From positions 72,084-120,468 of the forward strand of contig NZ_LNAM01000153.1 of assembly GCF_001461035.1 (NCBI RefSeq): a stretch of 48,385 nt of DNA, read 5' to 3'. The notes under the pieces were generated by a model that was not told the DNA's origin, made no database searches, and saw only the letters and a list, made by a program, of their open reading frames with translations. Numbering within the stretch: the stretch's first letter is position 1; every line of letters starts with the position of its first letter. The position numbers and the translations under genes were made by a program. The stretch is from Acetivibrio ethanolgignens (GTDB lineage Bacteria; Bacillota; Clostridia; Lachnospirales; Lachnospiraceae). Of this stretch, positions 1-7,313 are shown one piece after another.

Positions 1-43
1 TTTTAATTAAAACATAGGCAGATGAATAATTCCATACGGTGGA

Positions 44-562
44 TTATTCATCGCTTACCTTAAAAGCAGCAAGTTCCCCTATTCTAACTCCAGTCTTAAA
101 CATTAACAAAATACCTAAATTGGTTATATCAGGATTTTCCTCCAGATACTTTTCTACTGATTCTTTCTCTCCACAAAGAAAAACCTGCACGTCAGCTCTT
201 ACAATCGTTTTTTTGAATGATTTCTTTGAAATCTCCATATCTTTTATTGATTCTGTCACACTAAACGAAATAAGTTTCTTTTTCTTTGCTCTCTTGAAGA
301 TTCCATAAATCAATGTACGACAGTTAGAATAGCACTTCACAGACATAGAGAATTCATGTGTCATATTCTTTACAAAATCTTTCAAAAAGTCTTCTGTAAT
401 GTATTTCACATCTATGTCTCTGATTTTTGCGAAATACTTGCCAAAATCTTGAATGTACCTGTCGTATGTTGATTTGCTGATTTCTTCTCTGGAAAGTTTA
501 TCAGCGGACCATTCATGGAATATATCTTCTACGATAATTCTCTCTTCAAGGATTTCCAGTAT
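44..562 (-). pseudogene. Tyrosine recombinase (integrase) fragment, element E1
   Basis: An open frame of about 172 codons with the SAM-like core-binding region of a phage-type integrase (STYDRYIQDFGKYF) and the start of the catalytic domain, including box I with its arginine (KTGVRIGELAAF). It stops right after this box, so the HxxR, second histidine and nucleophilic tyrosine are missing and it cannot be an active recombinase. No ATG opens the frame: a GGAGG lies just upstream, but the first in-frame codons after the upstream TGA are ATA and CTG. A GTG at 409 gives a shorter reading. I read it as a decayed integrase of the mobile element. A shorter related fragment occurs at 11869-12028. Confidence 0.75.
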
Positions 563-713
563 TCAAGTTCCTCCCTCCCTGTCAATCCCTAAAGCCTATT
601 CTGGGCTTTTCTTTTTTCTGTTTATCTGTCATTCCTCCCATGCCTTGCTCCATTCCCATCAAGGCTTTGCTTGTCCTCTACCTATCAGTCATTAGTCCTT
701 TATCTTTTAAATA

Positions 714-745
714 ACATTAGCGGAGTGGCAAGCCTCCGCTAATGT
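714..745. repeat. 12-bp perfect inverted repeat, possible terminator
   Basis: ACATTAGCGGAG and its exact reverse complement are separated by 8 nt. It lies just past the stop of the 55-residue ORF on the minus strand, so it may end that transcript, but no long U tract follows. Confidence 0.55.
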
Positions 746-746
746 G

Positions 747-914
747 TTATCCCTGTAAATCCTCTTTTAAATCCTTTAACAGCTCATCGATTTTCTTGTC
801 TGTTTCTTCTTTTGTGCTTTCATCCTTGGCTCCTTCAAGTCCTCTAATGATTTGCTTGAGCCAACTCTTAAATTGTAAATCGGTCATCCCCATATCTTGC
901 ATTACCTCCATCAT
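747..914 (-). CDS. Small hypothetical protein (55 aa) downstream of RHH-A
   Basis: The frame starts at ATG 914 with the ribosome site AAAGGAG about 9 nt upstream and ends at TAA 747-749. The protein begins MMEVMQDMGMTDLQFKSWL and is rich in lysine and glutamate towards the C-terminus, which looks helical. I do not recognise the family. It is the gene downstream of RHH-A and has its own predicted promoter carrying an RHH-A-type motif in the spacer, so it is probably regulated by RHH-A. This position corresponds to the 61-aa gene in module B and to DUF4160/DUF2442 in module C. Confidence 0.6.
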   Translation of the reverse strand: MMEVMQDMGMTDLQFKSWLKQIIRGLEGAKDESTKEETDKKIDELLKDLKEDLQG

Positions 915-967
915 GCTTTTATTCTCCTTTCCATCCGTTAAGGCCTTGCCTTTCCTTAACTGTCTTT

Positions 968-997
968 ATTATATGTTATGTGTGCCTGATTTGTCAG
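968..997 (-). promoter_or_regulatory. Promoter with A-type operator for the 55-aa gene
   Basis: On the minus strand CTGACA (997-992) and TATAAT (973-968) are 18 nt apart. The spacer holds an A-type motif (ATGTGTGCCTGAT on the plus strand at 978-990). The same bases form a GTGTGCCTGA/TCAGGCACAC inverted repeat. A further A-type copy at 1015-1027 overlaps the RHH-A stop codon. Confidence 0.55.
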
Positions 998-1023
998 GCA
1001 CACTTCTTTTTAAAATGTGTGCT

Positions 1024-1224
1024 TTATCTCTTTATATATTTCTCTATCTTATCCAATTCCTGTAAGACACATTCTTTTATAAATGCGTTGCAGCTCATCC
1101 CAGTCTTAGCAATTCTTTCTTTCGTTCCCTTTGGAAACATGCAATTTACGCGGTCAACCGTTCCTTGATAACGTTCAACGGCTTTTCTTCGCTGTTCCAT
1201 TTGCTTTTCTGTGTATTCAGCCAT
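1024..1224 (-). CDS. Ribbon-helix-helix (Arc/MetJ-like) regulator RHH-A, 66 aa
   Basis: The start at ATG 1224 is chosen because GGGAGG lies 8 nt upstream; a longer reading to 1308 would include the promoter. The N-terminal MAEYTEKQMEQRRKAVERY helix is followed by a short strand (about residues 24-30, DRVNCMF), a PKGTKERI turn-helix and a second helix ending CNAFIKECVLQELDK, the usual Arc/MetJ fold order. Such proteins are dimeric repressors that read DNA with the paired strands. Its promoter has an A-type motif in the spacer, so autorepression is likely (inference). It is paralogous to RHH-B and RHH-C, but its strand residues differ. Confidence 0.8.
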   Translation of the reverse strand: MAEYTEKQMEQRRKAVERYQGTVDRVNCMFPKGTKERIAKTGMSCNAFIKECVLQELDKIEKYIKR

Positions 1225-1248
1225 TTCAAAGCCTCCCTTCTTTCTTCT

Positions 1249-1295
1249 ATTATATCTAATGTGCGCTTTATAGTCAACGAAAATGTGTGCTTTAT
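1249..1295 (-). promoter_or_regulatory. RHH-A promoter with embedded operator
   Basis: On the minus strand TTGACT (1277-1272) and TATAAT (1254-1249) have a 17-nt spacer. An A-type motif (ATGTGCGCTTTAT on the plus strand, 1259-1271) fills most of the spacer, and a perfect second copy (1283-1295) lies just upstream of the -35. Repressor bound here would block RNA polymerase. Confidence 0.75.
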
Positions 1296-1320
1296 GCATT
1301 TTAAACAAAATTTAGCAACT

Positions 1321-1369
1321 ATGTGTGCTACATATTTGTTTATTATTCCGTCTTTTATGTGTGTCTAAT
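1321..1369 (+). promoter_or_regulatory. A-type operator copies on the toxin-facing side
   Basis: Two more A-type motifs, ATGTGTGCTACAT (1321-1333) and ATGTGTGTCTAAT (1357-1369), lie ahead of the leader that runs into the toxin locus. A TATAAT-like box follows at about 1375, but the -35 is weak, so the divergent promoter is less clear here than in modules B and C. Confidence 0.5.
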
Positions 1370-1454
1370 ATTTGCTATTATAATATCAGCAAATGAAATA
1401 TGAACCAAACCACAGGAGGTAAACACAGGAAGCTTGCATCTTGAAAATTTTAGA

Positions 1455-1483
1455 TTGAGAACCATGCTAGATACTGTTATAAT
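1455..1483 (+). promoter_or_regulatory. Promoter of holin-like toxin mRNA 1
   Basis: TTGAGA (1455-1460), a 17-nt spacer and TATAAT (1478-1483). The same arrangement is conserved in the second toxin locus. Transcription would start near 1490 and give a leader of about 80 nt. Confidence 0.75.
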
Positions 1484-1517
1484 ATCTGCATGGGAAACCA
1501 GAGAGCCGGGTGCCTTA

Positions 1518-1564
1518 CCCTCCTATTTCGGAGGGGCTAACCCTCCAGACGAAAGAAAGGAGGG
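1518..1564 (+). promoter_or_regulatory. Ribosome-site-sequestering leader of toxin 1
   Basis: The leader holds CCCTCC at 1518-1523 and 1541-1546, and GGAGGG at 1530-1535 and 1559-1564. The last GGAGGG is the toxin ribosome site, 7 nt before ATG 1572. Each CCCTCC can pair with either GGAGGG, so the RNA can form alternative helices that hide or free the ribosome site. The four blocks are kept in the second locus. Confidence 0.7.
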
Positions 1565-1571
1565 CTTGCCA

Positions 1572-1664
1572 ATGGTTACATATTCTGATTTGATTCAGTT
1601 TTGTATATTCATTGTTGCCCTTGTTGGTCTTTGCTATAAGATTTTCAAGGGAAAACGAAAATAG
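1572..1664 (+). CDS. Putative holin-like type I toxin (Hol_Tox-like), 30 aa
   Basis: The 30-residue peptide starts MVTYSDLIQF, has one hydrophobic segment (about residues 9-22, ending VALVGLCY) and a basic tail (KIFKGKRK). This is the pattern of small membrane toxins annotated as putative holin-like toxins in Firmicutes, usually paired with an antisense RNA antitoxin. The start is fixed by GGAGGG 7 nt upstream and by conservation with the second copy at 16387. Expected action is in the cell membrane. I could not identify the antitoxin RNA. It lies just beyond the RHH-A operator region. Confidence 0.7.
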   Translation: MVTYSDLIQFCIFIVALVGLCYKIFKGKRK

Positions 1665-1755
1665 CCGCCACATCTCGCACATGTGACGGCTGACCTTCTA
1701 TAAAGGTTAGTAACTCATTGTTCGGGGTAAGCCGTTTCTCTGGCTTTCCTTTTTC
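1663..1755 (+). terminator. Hairpins and terminator after toxin 1
   Basis: AGCCG/CGGCT (1663-1691) encloses CACAT/ATGTG, giving a strong stem just at the toxin stop. A second hairpin, AAGCC/GGCTT (1729-1746), is followed by a T-rich stretch and is the likely terminator. An antisense antitoxin RNA may also come from this region, but I see no clear minus-strand promoter. Confidence 0.5.
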
Positions 1756-1792
1756 TATGTGAAATATAGCACATCTGGCGGCATTCGTCAAA

Positions 1793-1999
1793 TCAAAATT
1801 CTTTCCCAGTGGAACGGTCAACGATTTTTACATCACAGCCCAGAGCGTCGGCAATTTTTTCAACGTCTGTATAGCTCATGGTATCACGGTAAAGTTTTGT
1901 ACTTAATGGCTGTGGCTTCATTCCGATTTTTTCCGCAAGTTCTCCGACCTTTATATTTTTTTCAATCATAACTTGCTTAATTTTCTTGCTTGCTCCCAT
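1793..1999 (-). CDS. XRE/Cro-type helix-turn-helix regulator, 68 aa
   Basis: The protein (IEKNIKVGELAEKIGMKPQP, then a second helix pair with YTDVEKIADALGCDVKIV) has the five-helix Cro/C1 layout and little else. Length is typical of single-domain XRE proteins of mobile elements. The ATG at 1999 has no good ribosome site; TTGAAT and TATTAT 17 nt apart lie just upstream, so the mRNA may be nearly leaderless. It converges with the toxin 1 transcript. Targets are unknown. Confidence 0.7.
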   Translation of the reverse strand: MGASKKIKQVMIEKNIKVGELAEKIGMKPQPLSTKLYRDTMSYTDVEKIADALGCDVKIVDRSTGKEF

Positions 2000-2034
2000 T
2001 TCATCATCTTAAAAACATAATACTACAATAACAT

Positions 2035-2173
2035 AAAATATTCAAGTTAAAATAAAAAATATTCATTATGATTATTTTTCTATTGACTAAAGACGTTTTC
2101 AAAGAACCAGATCCAAAGAAACGAGAACAAAAAATTCTAAACCTGATTATAAAACACATCAAATCACATTAAA
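2035..2173. other. AT-rich stretch without a clear gene
   Basis: No complete gene is visible. On the plus strand, 2090-2171 keeps an open frame reading DVFKEPDPKKREQKILN to a TAA, which looks like the C-terminal end of a lost protein; I do not recognise it. Confidence 0.3.
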
Positions 2174-2274
2174 ACAGGAGGACAATATGCATTGTCTGAT
2201 GAATTTCTGAAAATGCAAAACTTGGATTTACTCCTTCTGAAATCGAACAATTGGAGATTGAAGCAATCGCATAA
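2174..2274 (+). pseudogene. 3' remnant of the 78-codon MTGTIK-type gene (E1 copy)
   Basis: About 100 bp nearly identical to the end of the gene at 13216-13452. The 5' two thirds are missing. Relative to the inferred ancestor (KMQKLGFTPSEIEQLE), one A is missing after CAA, which shifts the frame; the E2 copy instead has TAA in place of that CAA. Function unknown. Confidence 0.6.
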
Positions 2275-2340
2275 GCCAAAACGCTCCGAACTCTGGATCG
2301 TCCACCGCGGGACGGTCTCCCGATGCTGACGATTGGCAAG
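2275..2340 (+). repeat. Conserved GC-rich structured segment, E1 copy
   Basis: Matches 13453-13520 in E2, including GTCCACCGCGGGACGGTCTC. It can fold as CGGGA/TCCCG type hairpins. The first hairpin (CGCTCCGA/TCGGAGCG in E2) is damaged here. It directly follows the stop of the small gene in both copies. Role unknown; a terminator or structured RNA are both possible. Confidence 0.5.
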
Positions 2341-2369
2341 GCACGAATAATGAAAGGATGGTTGATATT

Positions 2370-2504
2370 ATGACATTCGAATAAGATTTACAGACAAAGA
2401 TAAGCAACGCTTTAAAACTCTATCAGTTGGCAAAGGCTGAATACTTGCAGAACAAAACCGCCGAGAACTGGCGGAACTTCTGTGACAGACTATCTAATCA
2501 ATAA
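2370..2504 (+). pseudogene. Small gene with early ochre codon
   Basis: The frame starts ATG 2370 (MTFE), meets TAA at 2382-2384 and then stays open for 39 codons (LQTKISNALKLYQLAKAEYL) to TAA 2502. One base change (TAA from CAA or GAA) explains it. The protein looks helical; family not recognised. Its end overlaps the next small ORF. Confidence 0.5.
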
Positions 2505-2628
2505 TATTGCGGAAGAGAGAGAAATTTCTAAAGCACTGGCACGGAAACTATTTATCAATGCAATTTCTTATAATGTGGTTGTTGAAGAAATCAATAATCA
2601 AATAGACTTCCTGATGGAAAAAGAATAA
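2482..2628 (+). CDS. Small hypothetical protein, 48 aa (GTG start)
   Basis: GTG 2482 opens a 48-residue helical peptide (VTDYLINNIAEEREISKAL to FLMEKE). It overlaps the end of the preceding frame in another register. The E2 counterpart (13603-13656) has lost 31 codons exactly. The ribosome site is weak, so translation is uncertain. Function unknown. Confidence 0.4.
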   Translation: MTDYLINNIAEEREISKALARKLFINAISYNVVVEEINNQIDFLMEKE

Positions 2629-2718
2629 CATACTACACTCTCCAGCTTCTCCGGTTCCGGTGTAGGTTCACGACATGGGAGCGGAATTTCCAATATAAAG
2701 AAAAGGGGGCAATCACAC

Positions 2719-2787
2719 ATGAATACACAACCTACGATAATCAAAGTCAGACGCGGCATAAATGTACAGTACCATAAAAACACTTGA
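2719..2787 (+). pseudogene. 5' remnant of the MNTQP-type small gene (E1 copy)
   Basis: The first 14 codons (MNTQPTIIKVRRGI) match the gene at 13753 with a good upstream GGGGG ribosome site. The sequence then diverges and stops after 22 codons. A deletion joins it to the integrase C-terminal fragment. Confidence 0.55.
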
Positions 2788-2827
2788 CCGAATTTTGAAA
2801 GCATACGGAAGGAGTAAAAGAAAATGA

Positions 2828-2970
2828 ACCTTTGCAACACAGATTTACATCAATAACGGGTACAATATCCAACTTGTGCGACAGTTCCTGCAGCACTCTT
2901 CTTCCGCTGTCACTCAAAAATACATTGGAATCCAGCAAAAACAAGTTGAAGATGTTTTATGCAAAAAAAT
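2828..2970 (+). pseudogene. Integrase C-terminal fragment abutting tRNA-Thr
   Basis: The frame reads TFATQIYINNGYNIQLVRQF, then LQHSSSAVTQKYIGIQ. It holds the late catalytic histidine and the nucleophilic tyrosine of a tyrosine recombinase, but nothing before. The frame stays open through the tRNA-Thr complement to a TGA at 3032. E2 holds the complementary front part of a similar integrase (14201-14596). The position next to the tRNA 3' end suggests that tRNA-Thr was the integration site (inference). Confidence 0.7.
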
Positions 2971-2972
2971 AA

Positions 2973-3045
2973 AGCTGCTGACGGGAATCGAACCCGTGAC
3001 CTCCGCACTACCAATGCGACGCTCTACCGACTGAGCCACAGCAGC
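2973..3045 (-). tRNA. tRNA-Thr (GGT)
   Basis: Full cloverleaf on the minus strand: acceptor GCTGCTG/CAGCAGC, D arm GCTC/GAGC, anticodon loop TTGGTAG with anticodon GGT, T arm with GGTTCGATTCC, discriminator T. CCA is not encoded. The 5' end lies 5 nt after the sigH stop, so it may be cut from the sigH transcript. Confidence 0.95.
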
Positions 3046-3050
3046 ACAAC

Positions 3051-3659
3051 CTACTCAAGCTCCAAAAGAGTTTGATTCAGTTTGGTTTTAATTCGCTGTA
3101 AGGCATTATCAATGGACTTCGGAGATTTATGAAGCTCCTCAGCAATCTCAGTATACTTCTTCCCTTCATCGAAAAGCTCAAAGACTTTTTTCTCAAAAGG
3201 GCTTAAGTGCCTTACGAGTTTATATTCTAACACACTTATACTCTCTTTGTCAATAATTAATTTTTCTGGATTTAATTGATTATTTCCAAAAATTGATTCT
3301 TTTGCATCATTTTCCACAAAATCAACATCCGAAAAAGAAATATAGGTGTTCAGCGGAAGGTTCTTTTGACGGTTAGAAGCCTTTATTGCACTGTAAATTT
3401 GTCTTTCAATGCAAAGATTTGCAAAGGAACAAAAAGAAGCTTCCCGTTCAGGCGTATAATCCCGTATCGCCTTATAAAGTCCAATCATTCCCTCCTGAAT
3501 CAAATCCTCCCGGTCACCACCGATTAAAAACAAACGGCGTGCCTTCTGACGAACCAGATTTTTATACTTGTCCATCAGATAATCCACCGCCCGTTTATCT
3601 CCCTTACGAACCTTTCCTATCAGTTCTTCATCCTTCATTTTTTCAAACCCTGCATTCAT
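3051..3659 (-). CDS. sigH: RNA polymerase sigma-H factor (sporulation)
   Basis: A 202-residue sigma-70 family protein. Region 2 is clear (GDREDLIQEGMIGLYKAI and FCSFANLCIERQIYSAIKAS) and region 4 ends with a helix-turn-helix (KYTEIAEELHKSPKSIDNAL). Length, sequence and gene order match sigma-H, which directs the transition to sporulation in Bacillus and clostridia. The ATG at 3659 has GGGGGGAG about 8 nt upstream. It follows rlmB in the cysE-cysS-mrnC-rlmB-sigH run and nearly touches tRNA-Thr. Confidence 0.88.
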   Translation of the reverse strand: MNAGFEKMKDEELIGKVRKGDKRAVDYLMDKYKNLVRQKARRLFLIGGDREDLIQEGMIGLYKAIRDYTPEREASFCSFANLCIERQIYSAIKASNRQKNLPLNTYISFSDVDFVENDAKESIFGNNQLNPEKLIIDKESISVLEYKLVRHLSPFEKKVFELFDEGKKYTEIAEELHKSPKSIDNALQRIKTKLNQTLLELE

Positions 3660-3711
3660 TCTATGCTCCCCCCCTCATTTTAAACATTAACTGCTGCCAA
3701 ACCGCCTTAAG

Positions 3712-4449
3712 CTATCCCCGCTGCCGCAGGATTTCATAAGCCAGAACTCCCATTGCCACAGAGGCATTTAAAGAATCAATGTCACCCTTCATCGGAATCC
3801 GGGCTATCATATCGCACTTTTCCTTTACCAGGCGTCCGACGCCCTCGCCCTCATTACCGATAATAAGACCGATTGGCCCCTTCAAGTTCAGGTTATACAT
3901 CAGTTCCCCGTCCATATCGGCACAGACAAACCACAAGCCCCGTTCCTTTAGTTCCTCAATCGTCGCTGCAAGGTTTGTAACCTTCGCTACCGGAACATAG
4001 TTAATTGCTCCTGCAGAAGCCTTTGCTACTGTTGCTGTCAATCCTACCGCTCGACGTTTTGGAATAATAATACCATGGGCCCCAGCCTGATTCGCTGTAC
4101 GGATAATAGCTCCCAGATTATGCGGGTCCTCCAGATTATCCAGAATAATTAAAAATGGAGGCTCACCCTTTTTCTCAGCCAGAGCAAACATATCCTCAAT
4201 TTCCGCATATTCATAGGCAGCCGCATAGGCAATAACCCCCTGATGATGCCCCGTTTCCGACAGCTGATCCAGCCGCTCCTTTTTCACAAAGGTAATAATC
4301 GTATCACCCTTTTTTGCCTCTCGGAGAATGGACTTAATCGGTCCATCCTGGCAGCCATCTAAAATAAACAGCCTGTCTACCGGCCGTCCGGCACGAAAAG
4401 CTTCTAAAACTGCATTTCTGCCTTCAATTGTTAATTCCTCGTATCTCAC
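3712..4449 (-). CDS. rlmB: 23S rRNA (guanosine-2'-O-)-methyltransferase RlmB (TrmH/SpoU family)
   Basis: 245 residues. The N-terminal L30e-like substrate-binding part (YEELTIEGRNAVLEAFRAGR) is followed by the SPOUT knot with motif 1 (DPHNLGAIIRTA), motif 2 (GLIIGNEGEGV) and motif 3 (SLNASVAMGVLAYE). The family methylates the ribose of G2251 in 23S rRNA using S-adenosylmethionine. It lies one base after mrnC, so the two are translated from one mRNA. Confidence 0.92.
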   Translation of the reverse strand: MRYEELTIEGRNAVLEAFRAGRPVDRLFILDGCQDGPIKSILREAKKGDTIITFVKKERLDQLSETGHHQGVIAYAAAYEYAEIEDMFALAEKKGEPPFLIILDNLEDPHNLGAIIRTANQAGAHGIIIPKRRAVGLTATVAKASAGAINYVPVAKVTNLAATIEELKERGLWFVCADMDGELMYNLNLKGPIGLIIGNEGEGVGRLVKEKCDMIARIPMKGDIDSLNASVAMGVLAYEILRQRG

Positions 4450-4450
4450 A

Positions 4451-4900
4451 CTATTTCTCCTTCCATTCGCCCAGGCGAACCAGCCCTTCCTTTACCAGAG
4501 TCACTGCACGCTCCATGTTATTTTCCATATACAGATATCCCATCAAGGCCTCCAGTCCCGTTGCCGTCCGATAATCAGTAATACTGGCATTTTTCGCTGA
4601 GGTTGCTGACTTGGCATTGCGTCCTCGCTTATACACTGCCAGCTCCTCCTCCGTAAGGCTGTCCATAATCTCATGAATCAGCCTGGCCTGGGACTCCGCC
4701 TTTACAATGGAGCTTGCTTTTCTATGCAGTATTTTCACCGGCTGGTTTGCCAGCTCAACTAAAACGGTACGAACGATCAAGTCATAGACACCATCGCCGA
4801 TATAAGCCAGAGTAAGAGGCGAATACTGCTTCGCCTCTTTTTTCTCCAGTCCAAATTCCTCTTTTACACAATCCAAAAAGCTATTTACGCTCTTTTCCAT
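4451..4900 (-). CDS. mrnC: Mini-ribonuclease III (23S rRNA maturation)
   Basis: 149 residues: an RNase III catalytic domain without a double-stranded RNA-binding domain. The signature [14 protein letters not shown] contains the catalytic acidic residues, and [20 protein letters not shown] and EALMGYLY follow as in MrnC. The family trims 23S rRNA precursors in Firmicutes. It overlaps the end of cysS by 16 nt, the usual order. Confidence 0.93.
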   Translation of the reverse strand: MEKSVNSFLDCVKEEFGLEKKEAKQYSPLTLAYIGDGVYDLIVRTVLVELANQPVKILHRKASSIVKAESQARLIHEIMDSLTEEELAVYKRGRNAKSATSAKNASITDYRTATGLEALMGYLYMENNMERAVTLVKEGLVRLGEWKEK

Positions 4901-6294
4901 CTTACACCTTCTCTGGTATCTTCCAATACAATACCCTTTTCTAGCAGCTCGTTACGGATTTCATCTGCCCTTGCAAAATCACGGTTCTTTCTGGCCGTCT
5001 GACGCTCCTCAATCAAAGCCTCAACATCCGCATCCAGAAGCTCCTCCTTCCGTTCTGCCTCAATACCCAGTATACCACATAACAGAGTCAGCTTTCCATA
5101 GGCTTTTTCCACTGCTTCTTTAGAGGAAGACTCCTTCATCCGGGTATTCGTAAGCTTTACCAGCTCAAAGATAGCGGAAACAGCGTCCGCTGTGTTAAAA
5201 TCGTCATCCATGGCTGCATCAAACTTCTCATTCAGACGCTCCAGCTCTGTTAAAAATTCCTTTTCTTCTGCTGTAAGAGGCTTTTCTTCTGCCTTTTCCA
5301 TCAATCCCTTAACCTTTTCTACCGCTGTAACAATACGCTCCAGGCCATTTTTTGCAGCCTCCATCAGCTCACGGCTAAAATTAAGGGGCATACGATAATG
5401 AGCTCCCGACAGCATAAAGAAACGAAGCACCTCATATGGATATTTTTCCCCGATTTCTCTTACTGTAAAGAAATTGCCCTCCGATTTTGACATTTTCTTA
5501 TTATCAATATTTAAAAAGCCATTGTGCAGCCAGTATTTAGAAAATTCCTTACCGTTAGTAGCCTCACTCTGAGCGATTTCATTTTCATGATGTGGGAAAA
5601 TTAAGTCCTCTCCGCCGGCATGGATATCAATCTGCTCTCCCAGATACTTTTTACTCATCACAGAGCACTCAATATGCCAGCCCGGACGACCGTCACTCCA
5701 TGGAGATGGCCAAGAGGGCTCACCCTCCTTTTTTGGCTTCCATAAAACAAAATCCATCGGATCTTCCTTTTCTTCTTCACCAGCCACCTTGATATCCCTG
5801 TGTCCTGCCTCCAGATCATCAATATTTTTCTTAGAAAGCTTTCCATAGTCATCAAAGCTTCTGGTTCTGAAATAAACGGTTCCATTTTTTTCATAAGCAT
5901 GGCCCTTGTCAATCAGCGTCTGAATCATATCAATCATGCCATCAATTTCCTCCGTGGCCTTTGGATGAGTCGTCGCCGGCTTTACATTGAGATTTTTCAT
6001 ATCCTCCTTTACTGCCTGAATGTACCGCTCGGAAATCTCTGTTGCAGAAACTCCCTCTTCATTTGCTTTTTTGATAATCTTGTCATCTACGTCAGTAAAA
6101 TTGGATACATAATTCACATCATAGCCCTTGTATTCAAAATAGCGGCGTACCGTATCAAATACAATCATCGGACGGGCATTTCCAATATGAATGTAGTTGT
6201 AGACCGTAGGTCCGCAGACATACATTTTTACCTTACCTTCTTCTAATGGTACGAATTCTTCCTTTGTTCTTGTTAATGTGTTGTATACCTTCAT
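4885..6294 (-). CDS. cysS: Cysteinyl-tRNA synthetase
   Basis: 469 residues, full length for the class I enzyme that charges tRNA-Cys. The zinc and ATP site [16 protein letters not shown] carries the HIGH-type motif, [10 protein letters not shown] and [15 protein letters not shown] supply further zinc ligands, and KMSKSEGN is the KMSKS loop. Codon order and frame are intact. It is downstream of cysE and shares the cysteine-specific T-box leader, so expression should rise when tRNA-Cys is uncharged. Confidence 0.97.
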   Translation of the reverse strand: MKVYNTLTRTKEEFVPLEEGKVKMYVCGPTVYNYIHIGNARPMIVFDTVRRYFEYKGYDVNYVSNFTDVDDKIIKKANEEGVSATEISERYIQAVKEDMKNLNVKPATTHPKATEEIDGMIDMIQTLIDKGHAYEKNGTVYFRTRSFDDYGKLSKKNIDDLEAGHRDIKVAGEEEKEDPMDFVLWKPKKEGEPSWPSPWSDGRPGWHIECSVMSKKYLGEQIDIHAGGEDLIFPHHENEIAQSEATNGKEFSKYWLHNGFLNIDNKKMSKSEGNFFTVREIGEKYPYEVLRFFMLSGAHYRMPLNFSRELMEAAKNGLERIVTAVEKVKGLMEKAEEKPLTAEEKEFLTELERLNEKFDAAMDDDFNTADAVSAIFELVKLTNTRMKESSSKEAVEKAYGKLTLLCGILGIEAERKEELLDADVEALIEERQTARKNRDFARADEIRNELLEKGIVLEDTREGVRWKRA

Positions 6295-6312
6295 TTCAAT
6301 TCTCCTTTATTT

Positions 6313-6987
6313 TTACGGCTTCGCTGCCGCCATTTTACTGTATTTTTGTTTTTTTAGCTCCATTATCTCTTCTTTAAGTCCTGCGACCTGAGCCTGCAGG
6401 CTGGAGATATCATTCAATACCGGATCCGGAAGATGAATCTGGTCCAGTTCCTCTCTGGGAACCTTTACATTATCCCGTTTTACTACTCTGCCCGGAACTC
6501 CTACAACTGTAGAATTCGGCGGTACCTCTGACAAAACAACGCTTCCTGCACCGACTTTCGAGTTTTCTCCTACAGTGAAAGAACCAAGCACCTTCGCACC
6601 GGCACTAATCATTACATTATCGCCTATCGTAGGATGACGTTTTCCCTTCTCTTTTCCTGTACCGCCCAGGGTCACACCCTGATACAAGGTTACATTGTCC
6701 CCGATAATTGCTGTTTCCCCTATTATAACACCATTTCCATGATCTATAAATAGTCCTTTTCCAATTTTAGCCCCCGGGTGAATTTCTATTCCCGTTTTTC
6801 TTGCTATTCTCTGAGAATACCAGCGTGCCAGAAAATAACGCTTTTTCTGAAACAGGTAATGGCTGATCCTATATCCCAATATAGCCTTAAAGCTGGGGTA
6901 TAAAAACACCTCCATATTGGACTTTATCGCCGGATCCCTTTCTCTTATAATCTCTATTTCCTCTTTTACATAAGCTATAAAACCCAC
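6313..6987 (-). CDS. cysE: Serine O-acetyltransferase
   Basis: 224 residues with the left-handed beta-helix hexapeptide repeats of CysE/EpsC (GIEIHPGAKIGKGLFIDHGN, GETAIIGDNVTLYQGVTLGG). It makes O-acetylserine from serine and acetyl-CoA, the first step of cysteine synthesis. GTG 6987 is the likely start, with AAGGGG about 9 nt upstream; a nearby ATG is out of frame. The C-terminal tail is a lysine-rich coiled segment. It is the first gene after the T-box, so cysteine synthesis and tRNA-Cys charging share one switch. Confidence 0.93.
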   Translation of the reverse strand: MGFIAYVKEEIEIIRERDPAIKSNMEVFLYPSFKAILGYRISHYLFQKKRYFLARWYSQRIARKTGIEIHPGAKIGKGLFIDHGNGVIIGETAIIGDNVTLYQGVTLGGTGKEKGKRHPTIGDNVMISAGAKVLGSFTVGENSKVGAGSVVLSEVPPNSTVVGVPGRVVKRDNVKVPREELDQIHLPDPVLNDISSLQAQVAGLKEEIMELKKQKYSKMAAAKP

Positions 6988-7017
6988 TTTTCATGTCCCC
7001 TTCTACGTCCCTATTGA

Positions 7018-7275
7018 ATAAAAAAGCCCCGTCCCTACATAGAGACGAGGTTATCGTGGTTCCACTCTAATTCACAGCCCAAAGGCTGCCTTTTCACCTA
7101 CTATCATAGGCCTGCCGGATAACGGTGGCTGCCGGACTGCACTACTGACCTGAAGTCCTTCGTACAATCTGCTCCCGAATGCACTTCGCCCGCCGCTCGA
7201 TAAAAGTTCCTTTCAGCCAATGGGAACTTCTCTCTGTTACTTCGCCTGCCGACTACTCTTTCGTTCAACGCTTTT
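7018..7275 (-). promoter_or_regulatory. T-box leader, cysteine specific
   Basis: On the minus strand the T-box core AGAGTGGAACCACG is followed by a terminator (CCTCGTCT/GGGACGGGG stem, then TTTTTT) just before cysE. A long stem I region lies upstream, with TGC as the apparent specifier codon (7183-7181, in GAAGTGCATTC). The UGGA bulge fits a tRNA with U as discriminator, as tRNA-Cys has. Uncharged tRNA-Cys would stabilise the antiterminator and allow cysE-cysS transcription. Confidence 0.92.
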
Positions 7276-7313
7276 ACTTATTTTATGCAAAAACCTGTTT
7301 TTTGTCAACCTTT

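Noticed and set aside
968-1369. Repeats as replication iterons
   Set aside because: No replication initiator gene is nearby and the copies fall in promoter spacers, which fits operators better.
1487-1539. Possible leader peptide in the toxin 1 mRNA (ATG at about 1490, MGNQRAGCLTLLFRRG)
   Set aside because: The second locus has ATA at the start codon, so the peptide is not conserved; the conserved feature is the RNA pairing.
2598-2944. Minus-strand frames over the remnant before tRNA-Thr
   Set aside because: They lie opposite better supported plus-strand remnants, including the integrase tail, and have no ribosome sites.
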